A stretch of DNA of 64,000 bases from Trichodelitschia bisporula (lineage: Eukaryota > Ascomycota > Dothideomycetes > Phaeotrichales > Phaeotrichaceae): assembly GCA_010356995.1 (NCBI GenBank), contig ML996688.1, positions 1,462,579 to 1,526,578 on the forward strand. Reading direction: 5' to 3'. The position numbers were made by a program, and so were the translations under genes. The notes beneath the pieces were generated by a model, which worked only from the letters and a program-made list of their open reading frames with translations, made no database searches and had not been told where the DNA came from. Shown in pieces: positions 53,661 to 63,491 of the stretch (its first letter is position 1; each line of letters starts with the position of its first letter).

Positions 53661-54776
53661 CTACTCAACCTTATCCGCCCCAGCCCCCTCCGTTTCCCCC
53701 ACGCGGAAAACATACTTGACCGCACTCGCCTTCCCATCCTTCAAGTCCTTCAACGCCTTCTCCACCCCACCCAGTCCACCAGGCACAACCTCAAACGGAT
53801 GCCCCGTCAACCACCCCTTCTCCAACCCGCGAGTAAACAGCTGACTATACGCCAGCCCCGAAGCCACATCCACGGGCTTACTCGGCGGCCCCATCCCCAC
53901 ACCATCAGTCACGACCCCCACACTCGTCCGGCTCCACTTGATCCTGTCGGGAATCTGCCCGTCCTTCGGCGGCAGAACGAGCGTCAACCGCGCGCCGTCG
54001 GCTAGCACTCGGGATATAAGCTCAATGCTCCCCTGCTCGGAAATCGCATCCAGCGCGTGCAGGATCGGCTTCCCACCCGCCGCCTTCTTGATAGCGTCCA
54101 CCACCTTGTCCGCCCCTTCCCGATAATCAACCACGATATCCCCCTTGCTCTCGTCAATCAGTCCACGCGCCCACTCCGTTGCACGGCCGGCGACGGTATA
54201 AATCGGCCCGATACCCGCCCACTTCGCAATCTTGATGGCAAACGCGCCCACCGCCGTACTCGCCCCGTACACCACCAGCGGCCCCTTCTTCTCGTCCTCG
54301 ACATGCGCCCAGGGCATCGGAAGTGCGAGCTCGCCAAACAGTGCCACGGCGGCCGTGAGCGCGGCGAGCGGGATGGTGGCGCCCTCTTCGAACGACGTAC
54401 CCGGGGGCAGGGGGAAGGTTGTGGCCGCTGAGGCGAGGGCGTATTCGGCGAAGGAGCCTGCGGGCGTGACCATGGTGTGGAAGGCGGCGACGCGGGTGCC
54501 CTTCGGGAGGGGGGCGGTGATTGAAGGGTGGGCGGAGACGATGGTGCCGGCGATGTCGTCGCCGCTGTTGACCTCTGTCTTAGTCCAGTGTGGGACCTTC
54601 CTGGGCGGGGGGTTAGTGGGAGAGGATGATTGGGGGGAGGGAGGGGAAAGGTACCAGTCCTTGGGATTCGACCCGCTAACCACGACTTTGATCAGGTACT
54701 GCCCCTCGCCGGGAGTGGGCACGGGCGAGTCGACAATCTTGACCGAGAGGTCAGGGGAGACGATTGCTTCTTTCAT
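53661..54776 (-). CDS. Zinc-type alcohol dehydrogenase-like / trans-enoyl reductase (ToxD-like MDR)
   Basis: Two exons: 54776..54655 and 54600..53661, giving 353 residues. The 54-nt intron (GTACCT...CCCAG, branch CACTAACC) is a multiple of three and has no stop, so the frame reads straight through it; removal restores NPKDWKVPHW, the family pattern. The start MKEAIVSPDLSVKIVDSPVP is typical; the frame above begins with a GTG only. The GroES-like part has NSGDDIAGTIV; the cofactor part has PLVVYGASTAVGAFAIKIAK and VVDYREG, with HALDAISEQGS after it. The catalytic zinc ligands of true alcohol dehydrogenases are absent, as in quinone/enoyl reductases. Such proteins act alone or with polyketide synthases, but no polyketide synthase lies in this window. 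Confidence 0.88.
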   Translation of the reverse strand: MKEAIVSPDLSVKIVDSPVPTPGEGQYLIKVVVSGSNPKDWYLSPPSPQSSSPTNPPPRKVPHWTKTEVNSGDDIAGTIVSAHPSITAPLPKGTRVAAFHTMVTPAGSFAEYALASAATTFPLPPGTSFEEGATIPLAALTAAVALFGELALPMPWAHVEDEKKGPLVVYGASTAVGAFAIKIAKWAGIGPIYTVAGRATEWARGLIDESKGDIVVDYREGADKVVDAIKKAAGGKPILHALDAISEQGSIELISRVLADGARLTLVLPPKDGQIPDRIKWSRTSVGVVTDGVGMGPPSKPVDVASGLAYSQLFTRGLEKGWLTGHPFEVVPGGLGGVEKALKDLKDGKASAVKYVFRVGETEGAGADKVE

Positions 54777-55394
54777 ATTTGCGGTGGCGATAGGTGTCGT
54801 AGAGTGGAGTGGAAGTTGGATTGGAGCTATGATGTTGGACACCTGCCAGATAGCCCCTCATATATACACCCCGTCACCCACCTACCCCGCCAACCCATTG
54901 CCCCCGCCGTTCCCACCCCGCTACTGGTTAATGACAAAGCAAGGCGCGATCCGCGCGTTATGCCATCGGAAGCGCAGATCCGTCGCACCACCCGGACAAA
55001 AGATCCCGGGGGACAGGGCGCGGGTGAGCGGCCGAAAAACTCGTCGCCACCTTGCCTGTGCCTTTAGCGAACAGGCGTGGCAACGATTATTTCCGCGGCT
55101 GTTGGCCCGGCCGCTAGTAGATTGACGCGTAAATGAGGTTAGAGCTCCGTGGCAGTTGGCGATGGTGGCGGAGTTACGCCTAATTGCCGATGAATGACGC
55201 AACCAAGGTTAGCCTCGGCCTGGTTACTAGGGGCTGGGCGCAAGATTAACGATAAGGCTGAATGATAGCTGCATACAAGGCTGAGATAGTAACACCAATG
55301 CCACGCCCGCATTTAGCATCGTGGATATGGTTCATGCAAGTTACATTTAGGGATCAAATACCGATGCACCCAACGCCACGCGCCTTGCCCACCC

Positions 55395-55431
<37 letters not shown>

Positions 55432-55528
55432 ATCGCATCTACCACAGGTAACATCGCACGCAACACCAGACACCAGAAATGCCCCTCAACGACACACACC
55501 CACTCGCTCAGCGCCATTAACCACAATC
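54777..55528. other. Intergenic stretch between the reductase and kinesin genes, with poly-C tract
   Basis: 752 nt. The right end carries the 3' end of the kinesin gene and the poly-C run at 55396-55431. The left part should be the reductase promoter. No gene is supported. Confidence 0.5.
55396..55431. repeat. 36-nt poly-C homopolymer (poly-G on the kinesin sense strand)
   Basis: Thirty-six consecutive C follow ACCCT. On the minus strand the run is G36, starting 98 nt beyond the kinesin stop codon and so possibly within its 3' untranslated region. It could fold as a G-quadruplex. The exact length may be affected by sequencing or assembly. Confidence 0.85.
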
Positions 55529-58500
55529 TCAGCGCCACCCCCTCCCCCCAGGTGCAGCGCTACTCATCCTCACCGGCGCCGCCCTCACCCCGGCCCCGTT
55601 GGCCGCACGCTCCACATCCCCCATCGTCCCCCGCCTAACCGCCTTAACCACCGGCGCACTCCGCGGACTCAACACAGAAGCTTTCCACTCCTCCCCCGAA
55701 CCAGCCGCTCTAACCATCCGTCTCGCTTGAGCCTGACTCAGTCCCTCCCCAGCCTGCGGCGGAGAGCCAAGGCTACTCGCCGTCGGCGACCGTCTCCGCT
55801 GAGACCGCATCGCGCTCCCGCTGCCACCGGCACTGCTAGGCCGCCTCTTCAGCGCCGAGCGTATAGCACCCGCGTCCGCGCGATCGAGCTGCGGCTTGCG
55901 GTCATCATCCGAAGACCCCGCTGCATCGGACAGCGGCGGCGTATCCCCCGCGGTAGACACATTGTGCAGGCCCGAGCGGTGGGGCGCTTTATTCAGCTCC
56001 ATCTCGCGGAGCGGGGAGTGCTCGCTGTCACTCGCGGAGGAGTAGCTAGGCTGGAAATACGGTGCCCCGGGACTGCCATCTGCTTTCTTCTGCAGGAAGC
56101 CCGTTTGGAAGCGGCTCGAGCGCGGGGCGGCCTTCATGTCTGCTGCGAGTTCGGGGGGTGTAGGGAGGGGAGACGACCCATCGTGGTGCACCTGCGGCAG
56201 GGGCGGAAGGCCGGGCAACGCGCCTGAGAAAATGGGCTGTGGGGGTGGGGGCATGTCGGCTTCGGGCGTGGGGGCGAAGGCCTGCGGCGTGGGCTGGAAT
56301 TCGGCGAGCGTCCCGTCCTCCGTGTCGTCGCGCCAGCGGACGCCGCGCTTTGGCACTTTGGAGGGGGATTTCTTCTTCGGCGTGAAGGAGACGCTGACGC
56401 CCTTCTTTACCGGCGCGACTTTCCGCCGCCGAGGCGAGTTTTTCATCGGGCTTGATCCCATGTGTGGAGGGGCTTCGAGGAGACTGGGGCGGAAGGGTTT
56501 GACGGGCGAGGGGCCGAGGAGGTTAACGGGTCCGCGGCGCTTGGGCGTGCCGGTGCGAGACGGCGCGAAGGCTTCGATTACGGGGAGACCACCGTCGGGT
56601 TTTATGACTTGCGAGGTAGCGTTAGCGCAGGCGGCCACGATGCGCCCGAGCATGTCGCGCGCGGCTTGGACAGCATCTTCCTCGCGCATGGTCAGGATTT
56701 GGCCGAGGATAGCGACGGTCTCGAAGTGCGTTTGTAGCAGGACTTGGATTGTAGCCGCGTCGCCGCCTTTTTCTTGCTCTAGCACCGCGGTGTAGGCTTC
56801 GCGGTCGGCGATGGAGCGCAGGAGCTCGGCTTCGCGGACGAGGCTTGAGATTTCAGTTTCTGATGTGCCTTCTGACTCTTTCAGCTGCCGGATGCCGGTC
56901 TGCAGTGCTGTGTCGAGCGCGCGCTCCCAGTTGTTCTTCGCTAGGCGCTGGTGGTAGTGTTGGCGGCTGGTTTCGAGCTCGGCTAGGATGCCCTGCGCTG
57001 TTTTTCGCATGGCGAGTAGATTCCGTGGCGGATCCTCTTCGTCGCGCGTTTCACAGACGGTGTCGAAGCCTGCGACCCATGCCGAAATCATCGAGATGCG
57101 GCGCTCGATCTGACGCAGCTTTTTCATCATGTTCAAACGCTCATTGCGCTCGGCCGTTGAGTTCTCATACGCTGTGCGGATGCGCATGATGCCCTCGCGT
57201 GTGATGACCTCGCGCTTCTCCGTCTGCTTGCGGAACTTGGCGAAAGCCACGGCCTCGTAGTCCTTCTGCTGTGCCTTGAGCTCATTGATCAATGCCATCT
57301 GCTCATCAATTTTCTTGAGGAAGTCCTTGACGTGGCGATTGACATTGTACACGTTGCGCGTAACCTTAGTCTGGATGTTCTTTGCGCGGTTCGCATAGCG
57401 CAGCGTGTTCTGCGTTTCGTCAAAGTGTGCGCTGGACGGGCTGACGCAGACAATCATCACGGTCTTGCAGTTCCCACCGAGCGAGAACTTGAGCAAGCGC
57501 GTGAGTTTCGAGTTGCGGTACGGGACGTGGTTGCGCTTGCGGGGGTCGCAGAGAGCGTTGATGCAGCTGCCGAGCGCGAGGAGGGACTTGTTAATGTTGG
57601 CACCCTCGACGAGACGCTCGCCGCGGTTCTTGGTTGCACTGGCGCGCTCGCTGCCCGCCAGATCGATGATACTGAGGGTTGCCATGGTGTGCGGCTCGCT
57701 GATGTCGGCATTGCGGTCTTTCTGTGACACGTTGATCTGCAGCACGGCGTGGGATCGAGATGAAGTGGCGTTTGCTTCTGTTGGTGACATGGTGCGCAGC
57801 TCGTTACCGCGTACGATCATGTCCATGACCTCTTGTACCTACAGACGTCAGCAGTGGTATATAACCTTCGGGGAGTAACGCACGTTTCGCGGGTGGTGGC
57901 TCGACAGTCCAGGAACAGAGACAGTCTGGTTGGCATCCTCTCGTAACATGAGTCCCTGTTTGTGGCTCCCCGGTGTAAGCAGATCGCGGATGGTCTCATT
58001 GTAGATCTCCAGGTACGAAAGCGAGATTTCGACATGCTTTTCCTCTTGCACATCCTGGATCTTCTCGAAGAGTTCCTGCATGGTCATGAAGATGATGCCT
58101 GGTTGTTGTGCGGTACCCCTGTCCCTCGTCAGCTCTGTCAATTGTCCGCCGGCGCACCTACGTGATGGTATGCGTCTTGCCACAGCCCGTAGCACCGTAA
58201 GCAAAGACCGTAGCATTGTATCCATCTAGCACGCTGTCCAGTAGGCCGCGTGTCGTCGCCTCGTATACGTCCATCTGCGTCGTGTTCTCGTCAAACACCC
58301 GGTCAAAGGCAAAGGTCTGGTCCTTGATCCGCCTGCCCTGCGGCAAAACGGTCCTGGTGAAGCGGTTTACGGGGTTATCATCTGGCGGATCGAATACACT
58401 GTACATGTTAAGATAATCCTGGGAAGTTGCGGCAAAACATACAGGCACTTGTCATCGACGACCTTGATGACCGACCGCAGACCTTTTCCGCTGAGTTTCG

Positions 58501-58639
58501 GCGGAGCCCCCGCCAGAGATCCATCGCCGAGAAACAGAGGACCATCGTCGCACTTCGTGAGCTGCGCAGCCTCACGGATGGTGAAGGGGCGAACACGGAC
58601 GGCGACCGAGATGGACGACGCGCCGTCGGAGGCGGTCAT
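55529..58639 (-). CDS. kip3: Kinesin-8 motor protein (Kip3/Klp5/KIF18 family)
   Basis: Four exons: 58639..58443, 58398..58162, 58118..57884 and 57838..55529, giving 992 residues. The motor starts SISVAVRVRPFTIREAAQ. Its P-loop AYGATGCGKTHTITG is the kinesin-8 form and is completed across intron 2. Switch I is SSRSH, switch II is DLAGSERAS, and the neck region is NTLRYANRAKNIQTKV. A helical stalk follows (DFLKKIDEQMALINELKAQQ) and then a basic, Ser/Pro-rich tail that probably binds microtubules. Kinesin-8s walk to plus ends and shorten microtubules, setting spindle and cytoplasmic array length. Introns are 44, 43 and 45 nt. The ATG at 58639 opens the motor directly; a longer frame upstream uses no clear ATG. 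Confidence 0.95.
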
Positions 58640-59363
58640 TTTGCGATTTAAACTAGACACTGTCGGGATTGCGGTACGTGAGGAGCCCAACCTTCTCTAA
58701 TGTTACTTGGCCGGAGGGTGTAATGCTTGGTGATGTTGTATTAATTAGTACTGTCAACGGGCAGCGAGCGACGGGAGTGAAGTGCGTTTGAGGTTCTCCC
58801 CAACTTGCTCTGTTTACTCACAGTTGTCCGTTTTGGGCTTAGCGCCTCGGCGCTGTTGTCCATGTCCCGGTCCGACGACCGCCGACCTTGAACATCAATC
58901 ATCTCACCCGAGATGCGACAACAACACCACATCCTACGTCATGACAACTACAACGAAATAGAAGGTTTGGCTTTTTTGAAGTGATGAAATGGCGACCGCT
59001 CGCCCAGAGGAGCGTTCATCCACTGAATGTACGGGGATAAACGTGGTCTGTGCTGTAGGGTATGAATATTGCTTCAAAACATCGAAAGCATCTCCTACTC
59101 TGACACACCGCACACCGCACACATCACTGTCATCACTGTCATCGCTGCCACTGCTTTCATCACAGACATCGCAGACATTAACAACTCCACAACATCCGAC
59201 ATCACGACCATCTCCTACTTCGAAACATCCCAAGCTTCCTTACATAAGTGGGTAACTATATATACAATGAGTTCCGTATCCTTGACTCTATATCAAAGTG
59301 CATCCTCGAAGACATTGACTTGAGGCGGAAGCTAAAAATGCCAGACGTTGACAGAACCCAACC
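58640..59363. other. Divergent intergenic region of kinesin and BTB genes
   Basis: 724 nt between opposed start codons. Simple CACTGTCATCA-type repeats (CATCACTGTCATCACTG) lie near 59122-59165, followed by ACATCGCAGACATTAAC-like short iterations. No gene is supported. Confidence 0.4.
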
Positions 59364-60041
59364 ATGTTTATCATAACGTACAGGAATTGTCCGCTCGAAG
59401 TGGGTTCGAAGACATACTTCATCCCTCGCGAGAGGCTTGTCGATTCTTCGCGGTACTTCGCTCGCCTTGTCGAACTGGAGCCACACCTGCATTATCACAA
59501 CATCCAGATGGCCGACCCCAACCTCTTCGACCACATCTGCGAATGGCTCCACGGGAAAGAGATCGACTACAACCCGGAGGTCTACCGATACGGTTTCAAG
59601 GACATCTTCGAGCCGCTTATCGAGCTTTCGCGCCTGGCCGACCTTCTCGAGTTTCCCGAACTCAACAAGCACATCGAGTACCACATCTACCTCATCTTCG
59701 ACCATATGCGTAGGATGGTCTCTCCCGCCACGATCAACGCGCTCTTCTCGACCGGCGCGTCGCTTCGGAACTCCTGCGCGTTTGCCATCCAGTGGGCGGA
59801 GCTTGCCGGAGCGGATGACTTCGCCAAGCTTGAGCCGCAGTGTTTTGAGTTTCTGAGGAAGGTCTGCCAGCTTCAGGCTCTGAACCGCGATACCCAAGTG
59901 GCTCATATCCAGAAGGAAGCGGTCGATCTCGATGGACAGGTGGCTTGTGTGGGTGAACTGGCGGCTCGGCTGACTGAGCGGACGGCTTGTGTGGATGAGC
60001 AGTTGGCTCTGGTACACGGCCCGCGTCGCTTCTCGGCCTAA
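59364..60041 (+). CDS. BTB/POZ domain protein
   Basis: A single-exon gene of 225 residues starting MFIITYRNCPLEVG. The BTB fold is suggested by the opening EVGSKTYFIPRERLVDSSRY, the following FARLVELEP, a central FDHICEWLHGKEIDY and the helical LIELSRLADLLEFPELNKHI. No Kelch or other partner domain follows. The last 45 residues are helical, with a 14-residue internal repeat: ACVGELAARLTERT is followed by ACVDEQLALV. Small lineage-specific BTB proteins of this kind are common in filamentous fungi and have no known role; some BTB proteins are Cul3 adaptors. No intron is needed. Confidence 0.8.
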   Translation: MFIITYRNCPLEVGSKTYFIPRERLVDSSRYFARLVELEPHLHYHNIQMADPNLFDHICEWLHGKEIDYNPEVYRYGFKDIFEPLIELSRLADLLEFPELNKHIEYHIYLIFDHMRRMVSPATINALFSTGASLRNSCAFAIQWAELAGADDFAKLEPQCFEFLRKVCQLQALNRDTQVAHIQKEAVDLDGQVACVGELAARLTERTACVDEQLALVHGPRRFSA

Positions 60042-60247
60042 ACCTCGGAACATGTAACGCTTCGCCGGCACAGGACATGTCAACGCAGGATGAAGCTGGA
60101 AGGGCCTAGACAGTTTCTTGAGATGGCAAGGCAGCAGGAACGCTGGAAACGGAGAGTCTTGGATTAGTTATGCTTGGTGGATGCAGTAACACAGCTAATT
60201 CAATGAGACATGATCCGTTCAACTAACATACCATCGCCGTCATTCCC

Positions 60248-60781
60248 CTAGCCCTTCCACTCCTTGTGCACTCCCAAGTCCCCTTCAACCTCAACCCCGT
60301 ACTCGTCCTCATACTTCGGAATCTCGAAATCCCACTCCTCATCCCCAAGCCCCTCATCATCAACTTCCTCCTCGCCCCGAATGCGGAACACAACCACCGC
60401 CTTGTCCCTCAGCCCCAGAACCTTCAAGTTCATCGATTCCAAAGGCCTCGTCTCCTTGGTCTTCTGCTTGCTCTTCGAATTCGCCACCGGCGTGGTAAAA
60501 GGATCAGGCTTGTCGTCTTCTGGACTCTGGGAGACGTCGATCCGGTCAAAGCCCTGCTCTATGTTGAGGGGGTTGCGCGGCACGGCGAGCTGAATCTGGG
60601 ATGGAGAGGAGGGGACGGGTGGTGAAGTAGAAGAGTCGAGGCCCTTGGCTGTGGAGAGGATCTCGAAGAGGTCGGCTTTGACGGCCGCGATGTCGTTCAT
60701 GGGATTGACATGGAGGAGGATGGTCGTGCGGCGCCATTTCAGGCGCCAGATCCAGGTTTCTTGGTTTGGCTTGACGGACAT
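60248..60781 (-). CDS. Uncharacterised acidic-tailed protein, possibly ubiquitin-like fold
   Basis: A single-exon frame of 177 residues from ATG 60781 (MSVKPNQETWIWRLKWRRTT). I do not recognise a named family. The N-terminal part alternates beta-like and helical stretches (TTILLHVNPMNDIAAVKADL), then a Ser/Pro/Asp-rich linker, then SMNLKVLGLRDKAVVVFRIR, where the Leu-Gly-Leu-x-Asp pattern recalls the end of beta-grasp/ubiquitin-like domains. The end is acidic (WDFEIPKYEDEYG). Other fungi appear to have proteins of this layout, so I think it is real, but the fold is inferred. The frame upstream has no ATG closer to the domain. Confidence 0.65.
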   Translation of the reverse strand: MSVKPNQETWIWRLKWRRTTILLHVNPMNDIAAVKADLFEILSTAKGLDSSTSPPVPSSPSQIQLAVPRNPLNIEQGFDRIDVSQSPEDDKPDPFTTPVANSKSKQKTKETRPLESMNLKVLGLRDKAVVVFRIRGEEEVDDEGLGDEEWDFEIPKYEDEYGVEVEGDLGVHKEWKG

Positions 60782-61414
60782 TGCTATCGTGCTTGTTTGA
60801 GTTTTGGGTTCAGGTGGGTTGATTAAGAGGAGGTTGCCTTTGCAGATTTCGTGGCCGGAATGTAGATGCGTAACGGTGTTCAGAAGGCGAAGGGGTGTGC
60901 TAGGAGGCATGGTTAGCGAACGGTATGTACCTTCCTCATCGATGCTTAGTTCCGGGTAACCGCACCGCACAACTACTACTATAAATGGGAATTACAAAGA
61001 TTGGTCCAAGACTAAAGTTCGTTCGGCCAAGGTACAGCTTCGTAGCCTTGCGGACAAAAGTACCGAGTGTGAAAATGGAACGGAGAGCAGGGAAAGGGCG
61101 CAGGTGGTGGAAGACATACTCAACTTGACATTGGAGAGGCTTGTAAGCAACGGAGTAGATATCTGTTACAAAGCCTTGATACAGAAAAATGTTTCTATCT
61201 CGTGAAGATCGAGGTCATTCTTTCGAGGCACCTCCGCTTGCAGATGCGCCTCGACCGGGGTGTTTGCGGAGAAATATCTTGGCATCAGAATCCCGAAGTC
61301 GAAGCTTCCCACGACCCCAACCTCGCGCATCTCACCAATCCAACCCACCACATCGCCGCGATACTCCATCCAACCCTCCCACACGCATCCCACCTCACGA
61401 CCACGCCACCCACC
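60782..61414. promoter_or_regulatory. Divergent intergenic region upstream of the two small genes
   Basis: 633 nt between the starts of the acidic-tailed protein gene and the Tim17-family gene. A pyrimidine-rich leader precedes 61415. Nothing else is supported. Confidence 0.4.
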
Positions 61415-62065
61415 ATGTCCACCCCTTCCCCCTCCACCCCTTCCCCCTCCACCCCACCCGCCCCCCGCAACCCCTCCCTCCTCTCCAGCTACCGCAAACC
61501 CACCACCAACCCCAAAACCGAACGCCTCTCCCTCCCCCCAAACACACGCATGACGCTCGGCTTCGGCACCGCCTTCCTCGTCGGCAGCGGACTGGGCCTA
61601 GCCAATGGCGGCACAGCAGCAGGAATGCGCTTCCGGGCTGAAAACGCGCACCGCCTGCCCACCTCCCAGCAAGGGTGGTACTTCTACCACAAGAGCAAGA
61701 ACTACCACACACTACTAGGAGGGGCGCGGGAAGGCGGGCTCATGGGCCTCAAAGTCGGGCTATGGGTGACCGCGTTTTTGGTTATGGAGGAGGCGGTTGA
61801 TCAGAGTCGCGGTGCCGGAAGGAATAAGGATTTTCTGTCTACGCTGGTTGCCGCCGCGGCGACGAGTGGGGCGTTTAGTGCGTGGAATCGGTTTCCGATT
61901 ACGACGGCCGCGCGGACGGCGAAGATGGGGGTTAAGATTGGGCTTGGGTATGGGTTGTTGCAGGATGGGTTCAGTTATTTGCAGGGGAGGAGGTTGGGGT
62001 ATGTGGAGTTGGTGAGGAGCTTGGTTGGGAAGGGGGAGGAGTATCGGGATCCGAGTTTGCCTTAA
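61415..62065 (+). CDS. Tim17/Tim22/Tim23/Pmp24-family membrane protein (TIMMDC1-like)
   Basis: A single-exon gene of 216 residues from ATG 61415 (ACCATGTCC context). A Ser/Thr/Pro-rich N-terminus of about 45 residues precedes four glycine-rich hydrophobic segments: MTLGFGTAFLVGSGLGLANG, GGAREGGLMGLKVGLWVTAF, STLVAAAATSGAFSAW, and MGVKIGLGYGLLQDGFSYL. This pattern fits the Tim17 superfamily of mitochondrial inner-membrane and peroxisomal proteins. Length and the sequence LQGRRLGYVEL lean to the TIMMDC1-like group, which assists complex I assembly in animals. Assignment inside the superfamily is unsure. Confidence 0.75.
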   Translation: MSTPSPSTPSPSTPPAPRNPSLLSSYRKPTTNPKTERLSLPPNTRMTLGFGTAFLVGSGLGLANGGTAAGMRFRAENAHRLPTSQQGWYFYHKSKNYHTLLGGAREGGLMGLKVGLWVTAFLVMEEAVDQSRGAGRNKDFLSTLVAAAATSGAFSAWNRFPITTAARTAKMGVKIGLGYGLLQDGFSYLQGRRLGYVELVRSLVGKGEEYRDPSLP

Positions 62066-62403
62066 GCGCCGTGGGGCCATGACAACAGACGGAGGCTCGA
62101 TTCCCCCTCGCTTGCGACCGGAATCCTCGAAGCGGCAACACCAGAAACGGGTGTCGGAACGTCGAGGCTACATCAGCTGTAGCTCGACAAGCCATTTGGG
62201 CTCGGCAGAAGACGAGCATCCCGGAGCGCTGAGGACGGCCGGATGGCAACTTTATCGAGGACAATCAGATCACCTGGCGCTGCCGCAGCGACCAGGGCAA
62301 AGAACATGATCCATGAGCGAACAGCTAGGAAGCATATAGGAACATGGAATACCAGTCAAAGTATCCAATACAGCCAATTTAAACCCACCAGACAATCAGA
62401 CAT
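62066..62403. other. Intergenic stretch between convergent genes
   Basis: 338 nt with the 3' ends of the Tim17-family gene and the dehydrogenase gene. Nothing else is seen. Confidence 0.4.
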
Positions 62404-63491
62404 CTACAACTTCGCCCCCATAAACTCCAAATTCACCGGCGTCAACGCCTTCCCGGTCTCAAAGAACGCCAATATGTTCTCAATCCCCAGCTTCTCAAAC
62501 CCAATATGGCTCTCCAGGCTCGCCCCCGCCGTATGGCTCAGCAGCAACACATTATCCATCCCTGCCAACTCCGGGTTAATATTCGGCTCATCAAAATGCA
62601 CATCCAAACCCGCCGCCACAATCTGCCCACTCCGCAACGCTCCCACCAGCGCCCCCTCATCCACCAGCTTCCCCCTCGCAATATTCACAAACCGCGCCCC
62701 GGGCTTCATCGCCGCAAATCGCAGCGCACACATCACCTTCTCCCCCGCAAACGGCGTGGCCAGCAACACGCAATCCGCCTCCGCTAGCATGGCGTCCAAC
62801 TCGGCGTAGTACGTCGCCTCGAGCGGAACCTCGACCGCGGGATCCATACGGCGGACATCATTATACAGCACCCGCATATGGCACGCCGCGCGCGCCTTCT
62901 GCGCCACCCGCACGCCTATCCTTCCCAACCCGATTATCCCCAAAGTGTGTCCGTTGGGGTTATGCGTACTCGCTGCGATATTCCGATTCGCATCCCAGAA
63001 GCGCGCGGGGTCGCAGGAACGTGCGGACGCAGCGCTCCACCCGAAGTTGCGGAATGTGTGGAGGATGAGCCACAGCGCGGCGTCGGCGACGCTCTCCGTG
63101 CAGGCGGCGGCGCTGTTGCAGTAGAGGATGTTGCGCGAGGCGAGGGCGCGCGTGTCGACCCAGTCGAAGCCGGCGCCGGCGGAGGTGAAGATGCGGCAGG
63201 TGGGGGGTAGGAGGGCGCTGGGGGGTTAGGGGTGGAGCTGGGAGGGGAGGGGGGGGGGCGAGGGGAGTACATGAGCTCCTCGTCCCAGTTGCCCATTTCG
63301 CCGCCTGTGTTCCAGAAGGGGCGGTACATGGCGGCGAAGTCACCGAATTGGTGTGTCTCCAGAGCACGCTTGAATTCGGCTCGTGGCATGCTGTGGCTGC
63401 GGACGATGGTGAAGCGGGTTTGGAGGAGGGCGTAGAGGTCATGGTTCCAGCGGATGTCGTCGCCGAGGTGGAGAATGGTGGGTTTAGCCAT
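62404..63491 (-). CDS. D-isomer-specific 2-hydroxyacid dehydrogenase
   Basis: Two exons: 63491..63271 and 63217..62404, giving 344 residues. The 53-nt intron (GTACTC...CCCAG, branch CCCTAACC) splits an Ile codon and joins MGNWDEELI to ALLPPTCRIFTSAGAGFDWV. The NAD-binding motif is TLGIIGLGRIGVRVAQKARA. The catalytic triad is present: Arg in VNIARGKLVDEGAL, Glu in DVHFDEPNI, and His in VLLLSHTAGAS. Members reduce 2-oxo acids such as glyoxylate, hydroxypyruvate or branched forms; the substrate here cannot be assigned. The start MAKPTILHLGDDIRWN is the family start. Upstream (63492-64000) is its promoter, in which I see nothing else. Confidence 0.92.

Noticed and set aside
55262-56227. 321-codon plus-strand open frame running through the poly-C tract
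   Set aside because: It is antisense to the kinesin-8 tail and is kept open by the homopolymer and by Pro/Arg codons.
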